Shown here piece by piece: positions 19,633-31,469 of a DNA stretch of 64,000 nt. The notes under the pieces were generated by a model. It saw only the letters and a program-made list of their open reading frames with translations, ran no database searches and had not been told where the DNA came from. How positions within the stretch are numbered: position 1 is the first letter of the stretch; every line of letters starts with the position of its first letter. The stretch is from NCBI GenBank assembly GCA_029215795.1, contig JARDYH010000006.1:21653501-21717500 (forward strand). The letters are read 5' to 3'. Both the position numbers and the translations under genes were made by a program. Source of the DNA: Anniella stebbinsi. Taxonomy: Eukaryota; Chordata; Lepidosauria; Squamata; Anniellidae.

Positions 19633-19880
19633 GTCTCCTCCAGCGCAGCCCCAGCCCACCTGCGGAGAGGCGAGAATGCCGGCTGGAGAGGGAGAGAGAG
19701 AGAGCTACGCGTAAGGGCTTCCTGCGTCTCCTCCAGCGCAGCCTCAGCCCACCTGCAGAGAGGCGGAGAGGCGAGAACATCGGCTGGAGAGGGAGAGAGA
19801 GAGAGCTGCGCGTAGGGGCTCCCTGCATCTCCTCCAGCGCAGCCCCGGCCCTCCTGCGGAGAGGTGGAGAACACTGGTCT
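19633..19880. repeat. GC-rich minisatellite, right flank, about 2.5 units
   Basis: Continuation of the 1-108 array. Units begin CTCCTCCAGCGCAGCC at about 19635, 19729 and 19829. It runs into the 5' region of the L2-type LINE. Confidence 0.8.
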
Positions 19881-19931
19881 AGTCCACCCCTCTGACACGC
19901 TTGAGGTGGCTGGGAGTGCAGTTGAATTGAA

Positions 19932-21302
19932 ATGTGTCTGGGAGTGGCAATATCTGTTGTGCAGGGCAAGGGGAGATATGGCGATAGCAGGGCGATGTGC
20001 CATTATAGGGGAAGGAGAGATAGATATTTAACACCCATCTTACCTTCCAGTCACCCTGCTACCCCGGGGATCTTGGAGAACGAACCAGGCCACCCACAGA
20101 ACCTCTCCTTGCTCCTATGCAATGCCAGGTCGGTTAAAAGTAAAACAAATATCATCTATGACCTCCTTATAGATGAGGAGGCTGACCTGGCTTGCTTCAC
20201 AGAAACCTGGCTGGGAGATGACAGTGGCCCGACATGGGCTCAGGCTCTCCCAGCTGGGTACTGTGTTAGTGAGCAGGTGAGGGAAAGTGGGCAGGGGGGC
20301 GGAGTAGCTGTGGTCTACAAAGACAATCTTAACCTGACCAGACTTCCTGTCCGGCAATTGAAGCACATCGAGTGTGTGTACCTGAGTCTGAAGGCCAGGG
20401 ATAGACTAGGGATTCTGTTAGTGTACCGGCCACCCCACTGCCTATCAGACTCCCTGGCCGAGCTCACGGAACTGGTCTCGGAGTTGGTGTTGGATTCGCC
20501 CAAGCTTTTGGTCCTGGGCGATTTCAACATCCCATTCGAGGCTGGTTTGTCAGGTGCAGCTCGGGAGTTCATGGCATCCATGACAACCATGGGCCTATCC
20601 CAATTGGTCTCTGGACCTACACATTCAGCAGGTCACACCCTCGATGCTGTCTTCAGCTCCGAACAGACAAATCTGTGGGCGGAGGTAACAAATACCTCTG
20701 CATTGTCATGGACAGACCACTTTCTGGTCAGGGTTAGTATCACAGCTACCACCCGCCCCTGCAGGGGTGGCGGACCTATTAAGATGGTCCGCCCTCGAAG
20801 GCTGATGGATCCTTTTGGATTCCAGAAGGCCTTGGAGGGATCTATGGCTGGTATCGTCGACGATCCTGTAGAAGCCCTGGTCAATAGATGAAATCAAGAC
20901 CTAACTAGGGCTATCGACACGATCGCCCCCAAACGTCCTCTCCGACCCGCTTCTAATCGGGCGCCCTGGTATACAGAAGATCTCAGGGAGTTGAAGCGGA
21001 AAGGACGATGACTGGAGCGCCGATGGCGGAAAACTCGACTTATATCCGATAAGACACGACATAGAGAACATCTTCGTTCCTATGGGGTGGCAATACGTGC
21101 AGCGAAGAAAGCTTACTTCTCTGCACGCATTGCGTCTGCGAATTCGCGTCCAGCAGAACTGTTCAGGGTGGTGAGGGGTCTAACTCGGGCACCCTCCCCC
21201 CTGAACCCGATGTTAGAGCCTTCAGTAGTTCGCTGTGATGCCTTTAACAATCATTTCACAGATAAAATCTCTCGGATAAGAGCCGACTTAGATGCCATTG
21301 TT
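19932..21302 (+). pseudogene. LINE apurinic-type endonuclease region
   Basis: Shows LLLCNARSVKSK, ACFTETWLG, GGGVAVVYK, VLGDFNIPFE and SWTDHFLVRV, the ordered motifs of LINE APE endonucleases (N, E, GDFN, (S/T)DH). The frame is open to 20891, where TGA interrupts (probably from CGA). Another TGA lies near 21008, and the rest is readable to the L1 insertion. The first codon is uncertain because the frame is open upstream of a plausible ATG. Confidence 0.85.
21289..21302. other. L1 target-site duplication, left copy
   Basis: TAGATGCCATTGTT occurs here and at 26740-26753, bracketing the L1. Confidence 0.88.
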
Positions 21303-21428
21303 TTGTTTTTTTTAATTTTTTTTTTGAAATAATTTTTTATTGATTTCAACATAATAACAACATAAAATACATACATAATCCTCTACAATCCCCCCCGTGC
21401 ACCCCCACCCCATGAGACCTCCTCTTAA

Positions 21429-24404
21429 TCATTCTTCATCTATCCAGAAATTTATCGACTCTTTTGAAGGTTTTTGTCCCTTCCCCGATCTTAATACATA
21501 TTCCAAAAGGGGACTCCATATTTCCCCAAAGTCATTCTTACTGGACATTCCCCTCTTTAACTTCATTTTACAAGTCAGCATATCATTCAAAGCCATATCC
21601 CATATTTCTTTATACCATTCTTCTATTGTATAGCTTCCTTGTCCTTTCCAATTTTTTGCAATCATTAATCTAACGGGTGTCAGGAGGTTGTTTATCAATT
21701 CTCTCTTATTTTTATTCTCTTTCCCTCTATCCCACATTGCTAGTAGAGCGAGCTTTGGGTTTAATTCCACTTTACTTCCAATTATTTCACTTATTTCTTT
21801 AAATACCCTTTCCCAAAATTTTTGTACGTATTCACAGCTCCACCACATATGAAAATAGGTTCCTACCTCCTGGCATCCCCTCCAACAGTTTTTAGATACT
21901 TTTTTATCAATCTGGTGAAATCTAACAGGTGTTAGATACCATCTCCACAGTATCTTATAAAAATTCTCCTTAATTCTAATCGATAGCAGCTTTAACATTC
22001 TTGCATTCCACAACCTCTCCCAGTTATATTCATTAATTTCTCCCTTTACATCATCTTCCCAAATCTTTTTTATTGCTTTAAGTGAATCTTGAAATTCCTC
22101 CTCTATCAATAATTTATATATCTCACTAGTCAACCCTTTCTTAGTTTTATTTTCTTCTTTCCTTCCTTTTAACTCAATTAAATCTTCAAATCTTGTATTA
22201 TTTCTACATTCTTTATTTTTCAATTTCCATTCCTGAGTCCATTTCCCCAATTGTATACATTTAAACCATACTAACTTTTGACCTATTAATACCTCTTTAA
22301 TTTGATCATTACCCTTCATATTTTCCATCCACTTCCTTAACTTAATTATTTCCTTATCTTTCAATCTCGCTTCTATCTCCACTTTTAATACCCTTGGGAA
22401 ATTCTCCACTACTACCACTGGGGCAAGTGGTGAATCTCCTGGTATCAACTTCCCCCTAAATTTCTCCCAGATCTCCAAAATATTTTTCATCAAAGGGTTG
22501 TCCAGTCCCTTTAAATCTCTCTTTTGAATTTTTTTAAAAAATATATTTTTCAATTTATAATCTATTTCCCCAGCTTGCGTTTCCAACCACTCAAGGTCTT
22601 CCTCCCCTAAAATACAGTTTATAACATATCTTAACTGATTAGCAATATAGTAATACTTAATATTTGGAAGTCCTAAACCTCCTTTCTTTTGAGCCTTATA
22701 CCATAACACTTTATTAATCCTAGCTCTCTTATCCCCATTACAATATGCATTAATCATATTTTGCCAACTTTTCAACTCCACATCTGATATTTTAATTGGT
22801 AACATTCTGAACAAAAAGTTAATCTTAGGTAAAATCTTCATTTTAATAATTGCTATTCTACCAAACCAAGAATATTTTAATTTCTTATATACTTCTAATT
22901 TCTCCCCTACTTGTTTTTTTAAAGATACCAAATTAAGTTCCTCTAGCCTATCTAAATCTTTATCAATATTAACTCCTAAGTAACGTACTATATTTTTAAG
23001 TCTAAGACCCAACTTAACCTTACCTTCTTCCAGCTCATCCTTATTGTAATTAAATAACATCATTTCTGACTTCCCCCAATTTACTTTTAATCCCGTAATT
23101 TCTCCAAATTCTCTTAAATGCTTCTTAATCACCTCTGCACTCTCCAGGGGATCTTCTACTGTCAGTAATGTGTCATCCGCAAACATATTCATTTTAATCT
23201 TCTCCTTTCTTCCTATCCCCTTCACTCTTTCATCTTCTCTTATAGCATTTGCCAAAATTTCTATTACTATTGCAAATAAGATCGGTGAAAGAGGACATCC
23301 TTGCCTAGTTCCTCGAGCGAGTGTAATCTGTTGCGTTAACCCATCATTAACCATTATTTCAGCTTTGTTGTTTTTATACAACTTATCCATTACTCCCATA
23401 AATTTATCTCCAAACCCAAATGTTTTTAATATTATTTTAAGTGCTGGCCATTCCACGCAATCAAAGGCTTTGAATATATCCAATGCTAATAAGCCTGCTT
23501 TTAAATTCCTTTTTTTTATAATATTAATTATATTTAAAACTCTTCCCATTAGATTAGGCATTTGCCTACCCGGAATAAATCCACACTGGTCTTTTTTAAT
23601 ATATTTAAAAATAAATGTACCCATTCTTTTTGCCATTACTGCTATAAAAATTTTGGAATCTTGATTTATTAAGGAAATTGGTCTATATGATGCGGGGTCC
23701 GTCAAATCCTTACCTGGTTTCGGAATTAATATAATCAGGGAGTGATCCCATGATGGCGGGGTCTTCCCCCCTTCTATTATGTTATTAAATAATTTCTTTA
23801 ATCTTGGTATTAAAATTTCTTTGAAAAGCTTATAATATTCTGGCCCCAAACCATCCATCCCCGGAGATTTCCCTCCTTTTAGTTTATCAATAACTCCCTC
23901 TATCTCTTTCTCAGTAACTAAACCTTCCATATAATCCCTATCCTGCTTCTGCAATTTTATTTTCCAATTCCTCTCTACATATTCCAATACATTATCTTGT
24001 GGCCCCGAACCTGATGTATATAGTTCACTATAAAATTCCTGAAATATATTTAATTTATCTTTCATTAAGTTGCAACTATTCCCTGACTTATCCCTAATTG
24101 TCCCTATCATATTCTTAGCCTTTTCCAACTGAGTGGATCTAGCCAGCATCTTCGAATTTCTATTACTATATTCAAAAAAATCTCTTTTTAAATATAACAA
24201 ATTTTTTTGGACTTGTTCTAGTTCTTCTTTCTCTAATTCCTTTTTCTTAGCTTGAATTTGGGCAATTAGGCGTTTATCTTTTGTCTCCCTTAACTTTTCT
24301 TCTAGACTCCTTACCTCCTCTTCAATCTTTTTATTTTGAGCTTCCTGTTGTTTTTTTAAAGTGCACCTTTCCCTAATACAAATCCCTCTTACCACAGCTT
24401 TCAT
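21429..24404 (-). pseudogene. L1 ORF2 reverse transcriptase and C-terminal region
   Basis: An open frame of 991 codons. Motifs in order: a coiled N-terminal linker, GGKSPGMDGLGPEYYK, SYRPISLINQDSKIF, DIFKAFDCVEW, ARGTRQGCPLSPILFA, NMFADDTLL (the catalytic FADD), and a C-terminal Cys motif (NCWRGCQEVGTYFHMWWSC). These identify L1-clade reverse transcriptase. It is classed as a pseudogene because the endonuclease part upstream is deleted and frameshifted, so a complete ORF2 protein cannot form. Confidence 0.92.
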
Positions 24405-24865
24405 TGTATCCCATAATATGTCCGGTTATTCTCTTTTTCATTAATCTCCCAAATTTCCTGCATTTCTTTCTTTATCTTCTCCACTATATATTTTTTATTC
24501 AACAACCTTATATCCAGTCTCCATCTGGAGCATATACATTCATCAATACATATTCCTCTTCTCCCAACTTGCAGAACATAATAATAAACCTTCCATTTTT
24601 ATCTTTCTTTACACTTTGAATAGTAATACCACATGTCTTTGAAATTATTATTGCCACCCCTCTCGATTTAGAAGTTCCATATGACTTTTCATAAACGCCC
24701 ACATCCCTCATTCAAAGCTCATTGACACCCTCTCTGGCCTGATGAGTTTCCTGCAAAAAAATTATATCTATTTTTTTTCTTTAATAACATTTCAATCCTC
24801 TTTCTTTTGATTACCGTTCCTAGCCCTTTAACATTTAATGTTGCTAATCTCAATTTATTTTCCAT
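24405..24865 (-). pseudogene. Remnant of the L1 ORF2 endonuclease domain, internally deleted
   Basis: Reading - strand from about 24865: MENKLRLATLNVKGLG and FLQETHQ (with a frameshift between), then GVAIIISK and LMNVYAPDGDW. The frame then jumps to a segment ending in WDTMKAVVRG, which normally follows the endonuclease. The second half of the domain, with GDFN- and SDH-type motifs, is not found, so several hundred bases are missing. Confidence 0.78.
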
Positions 24866-25111
24866 CTCTCTCTTTCACACAAATCTTTAAGTTGGTCTCC
24901 CTCTGTGTAACACTTACCCTCCCCTCCCTAACCCTCCCCCCCACATTCACCCCCATCTTCACCCCCCTCCTCACCAGCTTCCTGGGCATTGGTCCCAATT
25001 TATCTTAGAACTCTTAGGGGGGGGAACTCGGCCCAACCTTCCGGAATAAAGTCTACCCTCCCCTCCTTACCTCTTCTTTCCCCTTATCCCTCTTACAATA
25101 TATGTCAATGT

Positions 25112-26044
25112 CTATTGGCTGCTCCCTCCTGCAGCACCTTCATCTTGCTTTGCTCCTCCATCCAGTGTGGCATCCATTATGCCCAACTTTTCCAGTAGCT
25201 CCACTCCTTGCTCACAGGATGTTATTCTTTGTTGCTTCCCTTTCCACATAAATCTCAGAAAGACTGGGTATCCCCAGCTATAGGATATCGATCTCATCTT
25301 CAATGCCCCTGTACAGATTCTAATGCTCTTCCTCCACTGCACGGTCTGAGGGCATAAATCCTGGAAAACCTCGATTGGTGTTGCTTGAAGCATTGGCTGA
25401 CCTTGACGTCTAATTGCTTGCATTAACTTTTCTTTTTTGTAGTAATTAGCAAATTTGACAATAATATCTCTTGGGAGCGTTCCTCTCTTTCTATACCCCA
25501 CCCTATGGGCCCTCTCAATATCCGGCATTCCCCAATCTTCCTGTGGTTCCAACTGTTTGACCCATGCCAAAATTAATTCTCTTAAACTATTAAGGGTCTC
25601 CCCTTCTTGCTCCCCAAAAGATCTTATTCAAATATTTGCCCTCCGGTCCCGATCTTCCATAGCTATGAGATGTAAGTCCTGTTGCATCAGCTGCTCTTCT
25701 TGCTTCTTATATAGATCCTTTAGTTCTCCAGTTTCTTCCTGCAAAACTCCAACCTCTTTCACCACCTGTTGAAGGCCTGCCATAAGCTCCTTTTGTGACT
25801 CTGTGATTCTTTTTGCTAATCTGTCCTCTTGCTTCGCTAATGCCTGCTCCATTTTTTCTTCCTGCTTTATCATAGCCATTTCCAGCATCTTTTGAATTTT
25901 CTGAGTCAGCTCATCTGTTGGGTCTGCCTGACTCCCTGTGGTAGTTTTAGGAATTGCACCTGGCATAGTTCCAGCCTTATCACTGGTATTTCCGGCATGA
26001 CTGGGAGAGACCTTCTTTGTCTTTTCAGAGGCTTTGTCCGGCAT
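25112..26044 (-). pseudogene. L1 ORF1 protein with one in-frame stop
   Basis: The N-terminal half is a coiled coil (KIQKMLEMAMIKQEEK, LAKRITESQKELMAGLQQ). The C-terminal half has the L1 ORF1 signature IERAHRVG followed by PRDIIVKFANYYKKE. A TGA near 25628 separates them, and the frame continues without a shift. ORF1p is the trimeric RNA-binding chaperone of L1. Confidence 0.85.
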
Positions 26045-26739
26045 GTTTCCTGTCCGAACCAATCTATAACTCCTATCAGACGGCCGATCTCCCGTAGGTC
26101 GACTCCAAGAAGATATTCTTCCTGTTCATAAGTCGCCCACTCAATTCTTAGCCGCGCTCTTTTCAAGCCTGTCCGGTAAGCACACAGCCACTTCTAGCCA
26201 GGGATCAAAAGTCTCTTTCTCATAAATCTTCAACTCAATCACTCCCTCTGGCACCTCCGTCTCCCAATCAGCCTTTATATCCCTTATAAATCCATTAATT
26301 GTTCTCCTTAATTATTTTCCAAGGCTGTAGGAGCTAAGTTTCGTTTCTTCTCACCGGGCAGACTTCGCCCCGCCTCCCAGCTATGCAGCTAACAACTCTT
26401 TCACAAAAGCTTAAAAGTCTCTTTTCCAAATATTAGCTGCTGCTCTGTCCTCCCTGCGGCCTGTTCAATCAGCCAGCAATCATAAATCCTTTATTTACCT
26501 TCGCCAGATGTATATCAACGCTTCCGATCTGGTCCTCCTCCCTTCTGTCGAGCTGGTTATAAAGCCATAAATCTCCTTCCAGCTGCAGTCTCATTTACAG
26601 CAGGCTTCCCTCTCTCCATAGCAAGATTTTGAATAGCAATCCATTCATTTTAGGATAGGGAATTTATAATTAAATCACTGCTTCTTTCAGAGAGCGAATG
26701 AGTTGCGACTCTATTCCATGCTTGCTAAGCCACGCCCCC
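26045..26739 (-). other. L1 5' leader
   Basis: Non-coding, between the 5' terminus and ORF1. It should contain the internal promoter, but no element can be named from sequence alone. Confidence 0.6.
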
Positions 26740-26753
26740 TAGATGCCATTGTT
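26740..26753. other. L1 target-site duplication, right copy
   Basis: Second copy of TAGATGCCATTGTT. Confidence 0.88.
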
Positions 26754-28388
26754 ATAGCAGAGGCTGACAGTGGAGTGTCCAGTGACTCCACGAGTAGGAT
26801 TACACTTGATCAGTTTCAGTTGGTGAGTACCGAGGACGTGGACAAGCTGCTTGGTCGAGTGAGGAGGAGGACTTGCCCTCTCGATCCCTGTCCTTCTTGG
26901 CTGGTCGCCCAGGGAGGAGATGCAGTTAGATCACAATTACAATATATTATTAATGCATCTCTCAGGGAGGGGAGTTTTCCATCATGTTTAAAAGAAGCGG
27001 TAGTACGGCCACTTCTAAAAAAGCCCTCCCTGGATCCCCTGGACTTTAATAACTATAGGCCAGTATCAAATCTTCCATTTTTGGGCAAGGTGATCGAGAG
27101 GGCGGTTACCTTCCAACTGCAAGCAGTTTTGGATGATACAGATTTTCTAGACCCATTTCAAACTGGCTTCAGAGCAGGATATGGAGTTGAGACCGCTATG
27201 GTCGCCTTAGTGGATGATCTACGCTTAAGTATTGACAGGGGGAGTGTGTCCCTGTTGGTACTCCTGGACCTCTCAGCGGCTTTCGATACCATCGACTATG
27301 GTATCCTTCTGGAACGCCTGAGGGAATTGGGACTCGGGGGCACTGTGCTTCAGTGGTTCCGGTCCTACCTCTCGGGCAGGTTCCAGATGGTGATGCTTGG
27401 GGATAGTTGCTCTTCAAAGAAGGAGCAGCTATGTGGTGTACCACAAGGTGCCATCCTATCCCCAATGCTGTTTAATATATACATGAAACCGCTGGGAGAG
27501 ATCATCCGGAGGCATGGGGCGGGGTGCTATCAATATGCTGATGACACCCAAATATATTTCTCTATGCCTTCGACAACAGCATCAGCTAAGGATAGTGTGT
27601 CTCCTCTGAATGAATGCTTGGAGGCGGTAATGGGCTGGATGAGGAAAAACAAACTGAAGCTGAATCCAGACAAGACGGAGGTGCTTACTGTCAAGGGCCA
27701 CAACCTGGGGTTGGAGGTGTGTCAACCAGTTCTGGATGGGGTTACACTCCCCCTGAAAGACTGTGTTCGCAGCTTGGGGGTGCTCCTGGATCCGTCGCTC
27801 CAAATGACAGCTCAGATAGATGCGACTGCCAGGAGTGCCTACTATCAGCTTCGGCTGATACGCCAGCTGCGCCCCTTCCTAGAGTTGGAAGACCTAAAAT
27901 CAGTAGTGCACGCACTGGTAACTTCGAGGCTCGACTTCTGCAATGCGCTGTACATAGGGCTACCTCTGTGCCTAGTCCGGAAACTTCAATTAGTTCAAAA
28001 TATGGCAGCCAGGTTGGTCACCGGTACATCTAGGGGTGACCACATTACACCAGTTTTAAAATCTCTTCACTGGCTGCCAATCAGTTTCCGGGCGAAGTAG
28101 AAAGTGTTGGTTATTACCTTTAAAGCCCTACATGGTTTGGGTCCAGGTTACCTACGGGATCGCCTTCTCCCATACAATCCGCCCTGCACGCTCAGGTCCT
28201 CTGGGAAGAATTTATTACAGTCAACAAGAACTAGACTGACAACCGTTACCCAGAGGACCTTCTCTTCTGCCGCTCCCAGATTGTGGAATGACCTGCCGGG
28301 AGAGATTCGCCAACTTACTAGACTTCAGGAATTTAAAAGATCTATAAAGACTGATCTCTTCTGGCAGGCCTACCTAGATGAATTTTAA
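26754..28388 (+). pseudogene. LINE reverse transcriptase region (L2-type)
   Basis: Open from the L1 junction to a TAG at about 28098-28100, then open again in frame to 28388. Motifs: [76 protein letters not shown] (catalytic YADD), [12 protein letters not shown], and a C-terminal AARLVTG / TFKALHGLGPGYL / RLWNDLPGEIR domain. These match the CR1/L2 group of LINEs. One stop plus those in the endonuclease part make it inactive. Confidence 0.9.
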
Positions 28389-28517
28389 AGTGTTTTATTG
28401 GTGTTTTATTGGTGTTTTAATGATGTACTGGTTTTATGTGCTTTTAATCAGTTTTTGTATTTTGTGTTTGGTGTTGTTCCCCGCCTCGATCCGTTGGGAG
28501 AGGCGGGTGATAAATAA

Positions 28518-28520
28518 ATA

Positions 28521-28562
<42 letters not shown>
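28518..28562 (+). repeat. (TTA)n microsatellite, LINE 3' tail
   Basis: About 14 TTA units following ATAAATAA, the usual 3' terminus of this LINE type. Confidence 0.9.
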
Positions 28563-29210
28563 ACAAGACCGTAGCAATACAAAGAAAGGCCAGAACAGAT
28601 GCCCATTATCAGAATGCTAGACAAGGATCTTTCCCACCTTTTATCCAAATATCTCCTGAATTTGCACTGCCTCAGTGTGCAAAGAACAGAAATCCCAATC
28701 ATGGACCCAAAAAATCTGCCAAAGGAACCTCAGAAATAAGTCCCATTGATTTCAATAAAGTTTACTCCCAGATAAATGAATATAGGATTGCAGCCTCTTC
28801 ACATCTGTTCACCTTACTCTGTCAACTGCAAGCCCCACCTGTCAAGGACAACTATGCACTCACAGAATCTGGCCTCGTGGCTCATGCAACCAGCAGGTGC
28901 TCTCCAGAAAGATGCTTTCAGAGCCTAGGAGATTCAGACACACTCAAGCCAAGCCACGCTACGCACTCATTTATTACCTTGTTTGGACAGAACAATTCTG
29001 GGACAAGTCAATACTTTGCAATCAACCAGACATGACAGTCAAAAACAACAAAGAAAAAACACACCTACCTCAATGACATAGCAATACCTAATGACAAAAA
29101 TGTTACAGAAAAGGAATAGGAAAAGAGAGAAAAATAACCACCACTGGCTATGGAAGTTAAAGAACTATGGTAACAGGAAAAAGTTACAATTATTCAATTA
29201 CTTAGAGTGA
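28563..29210. other. No gene seen; one short interspersed repeat
   Basis: At 28738-28800 a block reading GTCCCATTGATTTCAATAAAG ... TATAGGATTGCAGCC resembles text at 13450-13515, 30655-30675 and 34640-34690. It is a widespread small repeat of unassigned family. The rest is unremarkable. Confidence 0.5.
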
Positions 29211-29214
29211 TTAT

Positions 29215-29580
29215 ATGGAAAGGAGGTCAGGGCTCCTGTATCTTTAAGAGCTGTATTGAAAAGGGAATTTCAGTAAGTGTCATTTGTATGCATGCAGCAC
29301 CCTAACCCTAACCAGTACCTCACACGATTTGAAAGCTATATTTCTATTAATGCAGCCCAAAATAGTGTTTGCTTATTTTGCAGCCCCGTCACACTGTTGG
29401 CTCATATTCAGCTTGTGATCTACAACAATTCCAAGATCCTTTTCGCTTGTTGTATTGATCAGCCAAGTATCCCCCATCTTGTAACTGTGCATTTGGTTTC
29501 TTTTTCCTAGGTGTAGAACTTGGCAATCAAAACAAAAACCCATACCAGGTTTTATAGCTATACCAGTTTCCAACAATAAA
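29215..29580 (-). mobile_element. MITE fragment followed by a CR1 LINE fragment
   Basis: 29215-29300 is the left part of the CCAGGTCAGGGCTCCTG MITE. 29315-29580 on the - strand encodes decayed CR1 reverse-transcriptase C-terminal text (VLHLGKRNQMHSYKMGDTWL, DLGIVVDHKLNMSQQCD), matching the + strand CR1 at 55290-55440. Confidence 0.75.
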
Positions 29581-29692
29581 TCAGCTCTGTGAAATATACA
29601 CTTTTCCCCCTCTTTTTATGAATGATAACTTTTAACAATTTTAAGTTAAGGTTTTTGTTCTCTAAATGTGAATTGTGTGAATCCTGGCGGCC

Positions 29693-29697
<5 letters not shown>

Positions 29698-29762
<65 letters not shown>
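29698..29762. repeat. (CT)n(CA)n microsatellite
   Basis: About 16 CT followed by about 15 CA dinucleotides. It explains short open frames of alternating residues. Confidence 0.95.
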
Positions 29763-29763
<1 letters not shown>

Positions 29764-30709
29764 AATGAAACTAAAAGATAAAAAAGCAAAATGATAGCAA
29801 CTGTGAAAATAACTGATTTAAAGGTCAATTGTTCAAGCTGGGTAGAAGAGGTTTCAGCAGGCTTGTAAATATTTGCCCATGGGCAAATAGTATGCCAAGC
29901 TTAGCTTGCTACATAGCATTTGAGTCTGTAAGGACCGTAAGAATACAGCCCTATATGAGACCTTATGCATCTCTACCCTACTGAATGCAGCCCCAGTAGG
30001 GCCTTACACTTTTCTCCCCCCCCCCCCCCCCCGTTAAGCTAAACTTGATCCTAAGAGAGAGGAGCCCTTTTCCTTGGGCATCTTGTTACTGGTATTTTAA
30101 AACTGGCACATAGGTGTGAAAATGGCTACCTCGGTTGAGGTTCATGGAAGATCTTAGCCAACAATAACAATGCAGGGCGGAGAGAGATTAATTTTAAGGG
30201 AAGTTTGCTAAATTGTTTAGCTTAAACCCAGATCCTAAACTTTACAGCAGCCTGGTTGAGAGTGATCACTGCTTCTGTTGGGAAGTCTTTCTCCCTAGTC
30301 CTAGGCAGGAGTATGCATTGTGAATATTCAGCAATGAAGGAAATACACTCTGCCCATGCTCAGAGGCTGCCTCTCCTCTATTCAGAAGTCTCAAGAGGAG
30401 CACCTGGCCTTCAAAACAGCTCCTGGCATTTAGCACCAGTGAAGTTCTGATTTTTATTTATCTAATTTTAGATCCTGGATTTAATGGTCTTAAGGAGGGG
30501 GGTGTTGCTGTATGACTTCAGTTGTGAACCGCACCACCAACATGTCTCTTCTGTCCCCACAAACACTACTCCATGTTTACAACTGCTTCTACATTCCTAA
30601 TTCTACATTCCATTGAGGGGCATGCTGGGAGTTGTAGGGCTTTTTTCTGTGCAAACATGCATAGGATTGTGCCTTAATAACAACATTATTATTATTATTA
30701 GTAGTAGTA
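29763..30709. other. No gene seen
   Basis: Contains a C homopolymer of about 18 at 30017-30033, a small GCATGCTGGGAGTTGTAG repeat fragment at 30622-30640 and a short (TTA)n run at 30683-30700. Nothing codes recognisably. Confidence 0.5.
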
Positions 30710-30714
30710 TAATA

Positions 30715-30790
30715 ATATACCATAGAGTTGGAGAGTACCTCAGAGATCATCTAGTCCAACTCCTTCTCAATGCTGGGGGTTGCAATTTAT
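30715..30790 (-). mobile_element. CR1 LINE 3' end fragment
   Basis: ATAGAGTTGGAGAGTACC and CATCTAGTCCAACTCC form the complement of the standard CR1 3' terminal region. Confidence 0.75.
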
Positions 30791-30819
30791 ACTCATGGAA
30801 TGGCTAGTGATGGACAGTC

Positions 30820-31428
30820 CCCGCCAAGACCTGGAGGACTCCCGAAGCCTTCCAAACAGCTGAAGCGTCTTGGCGCGCGAGGGCGGAGGAGCGAAAGAGA
30901 GGCCGGGCAAGGGTTTCCCTGAGGGTGTTGCTGGCGAAACTTCCCGAGCAGAGCTGAGCTCGGCTGACCGTGGAGCGCGCCTGTGTGCAAGGGCCATTGC
31001 GTGCCGGCGCCGCTTTGTCCTCCCCCTCCTCCGAGGAGCCGACCGCTTCCGGACTCCCCCAAAGAGCCGAGCACCCGAATGCCGCTGGTCGTCTTCGTTG
31101 TCGTCCTGCCAGACTGCTGGAGGCGTCCGTCAGCGCCATGTTGGATGCTCCGCTCCATCCGTGAGGAGAATCTGCCGGCATCGCCTGCCTGACCGCCGCC
31201 ACGCACCGCAGAGCCGCTTCACCCTGCCCAGGGGTGCCGAGAGTCACCAGCGGAGGCGGACTCATGAGCGGCGGCGCGGCCTGAGCGGCTCCCGGCGCAC
31301 TCAGCCTGAGGAGGAGGAGGCCGATAGTTTCCCCGGAGGTTTGCCCCTGAGGCCCGGTTGGCCTGGATCGCCCCAGTTTTCCCTGTTAGGACCGGGAAAC
31401 CCCGGGCGATCTGGTCACCATACTGGGG
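30820..31428. mobile_element. GC-rich block ending like the hAT element
   Basis: CpG-rich, with several accidental open frames. The right end (about 31345-31428) reads CCCAGTTTTCCCTGTTAGGA and GATCTGGTCACCATA. This is the complement of the left end of the 9019-9754 hAT element (TAGGCTGACCAG, CGGTCCTAACCGGGAA). A YY1-like CGCCATGTTGG lies at 31132-31142. Either a non-autonomous hAT that captured CpG-rich DNA or a CpG island abutting one; the left boundary is not resolved. Confidence 0.5.
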
Positions 31429-31469
31429 ATGCAATTCGTAGTTGGGGTGTCACTGTAGAGAGAGCATTC

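Larger units (their letters stand above)
21303..26739 (-). mobile_element. Full-length L1 retrotransposon, 5.4 kb, inside the L2-type LINE
   Basis: On the - strand it starts GGGGGCGTGGCTTAGCAAGC at 26739. It has a leader, ORF1 (about 26044-25112) and ORF2 (about 24865-21429), and ends with AATAAA and an A-rich tail at 21303-21350. A 14-bp duplication flanks it. Its structure is that of target-primed insertion of a nearly complete copy, relatively recent because the ORF2 reverse transcriptase frame is uninterrupted for 991 codons. Confidence 0.92.
19633..28560 (+). mobile_element. L2-type (CR1-superfamily) LINE, nearly full length, split by L1
   Basis: Endonuclease half at about 19930-21302, reverse transcriptase half from 26754, 3' end GCCTCGATCCGTTGGGAGAGG plus an ATAAATA(TTA)n tail at 28500-28560. 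If the minisatellite is its 5' leader, this LINE was also the landing site of the Harbinger nest. It belongs to the same family as the - strand pieces at 41711-42568, 48160-49550 and 61975-63350. Confidence 0.85.

Noticed and set aside
1..20000. Segmental inverted duplication or assembly palindrome
   Set aside because: The two halves differ by substitutions, repeat copy number and private insertions, and clean 3-bp duplications at both boundaries explain the mirror as nested insertion.
29302..29316. Telomere-like CCCTAACCCTAACC
   Set aside because: Only two repeats, too few for an interstitial telomeric site.
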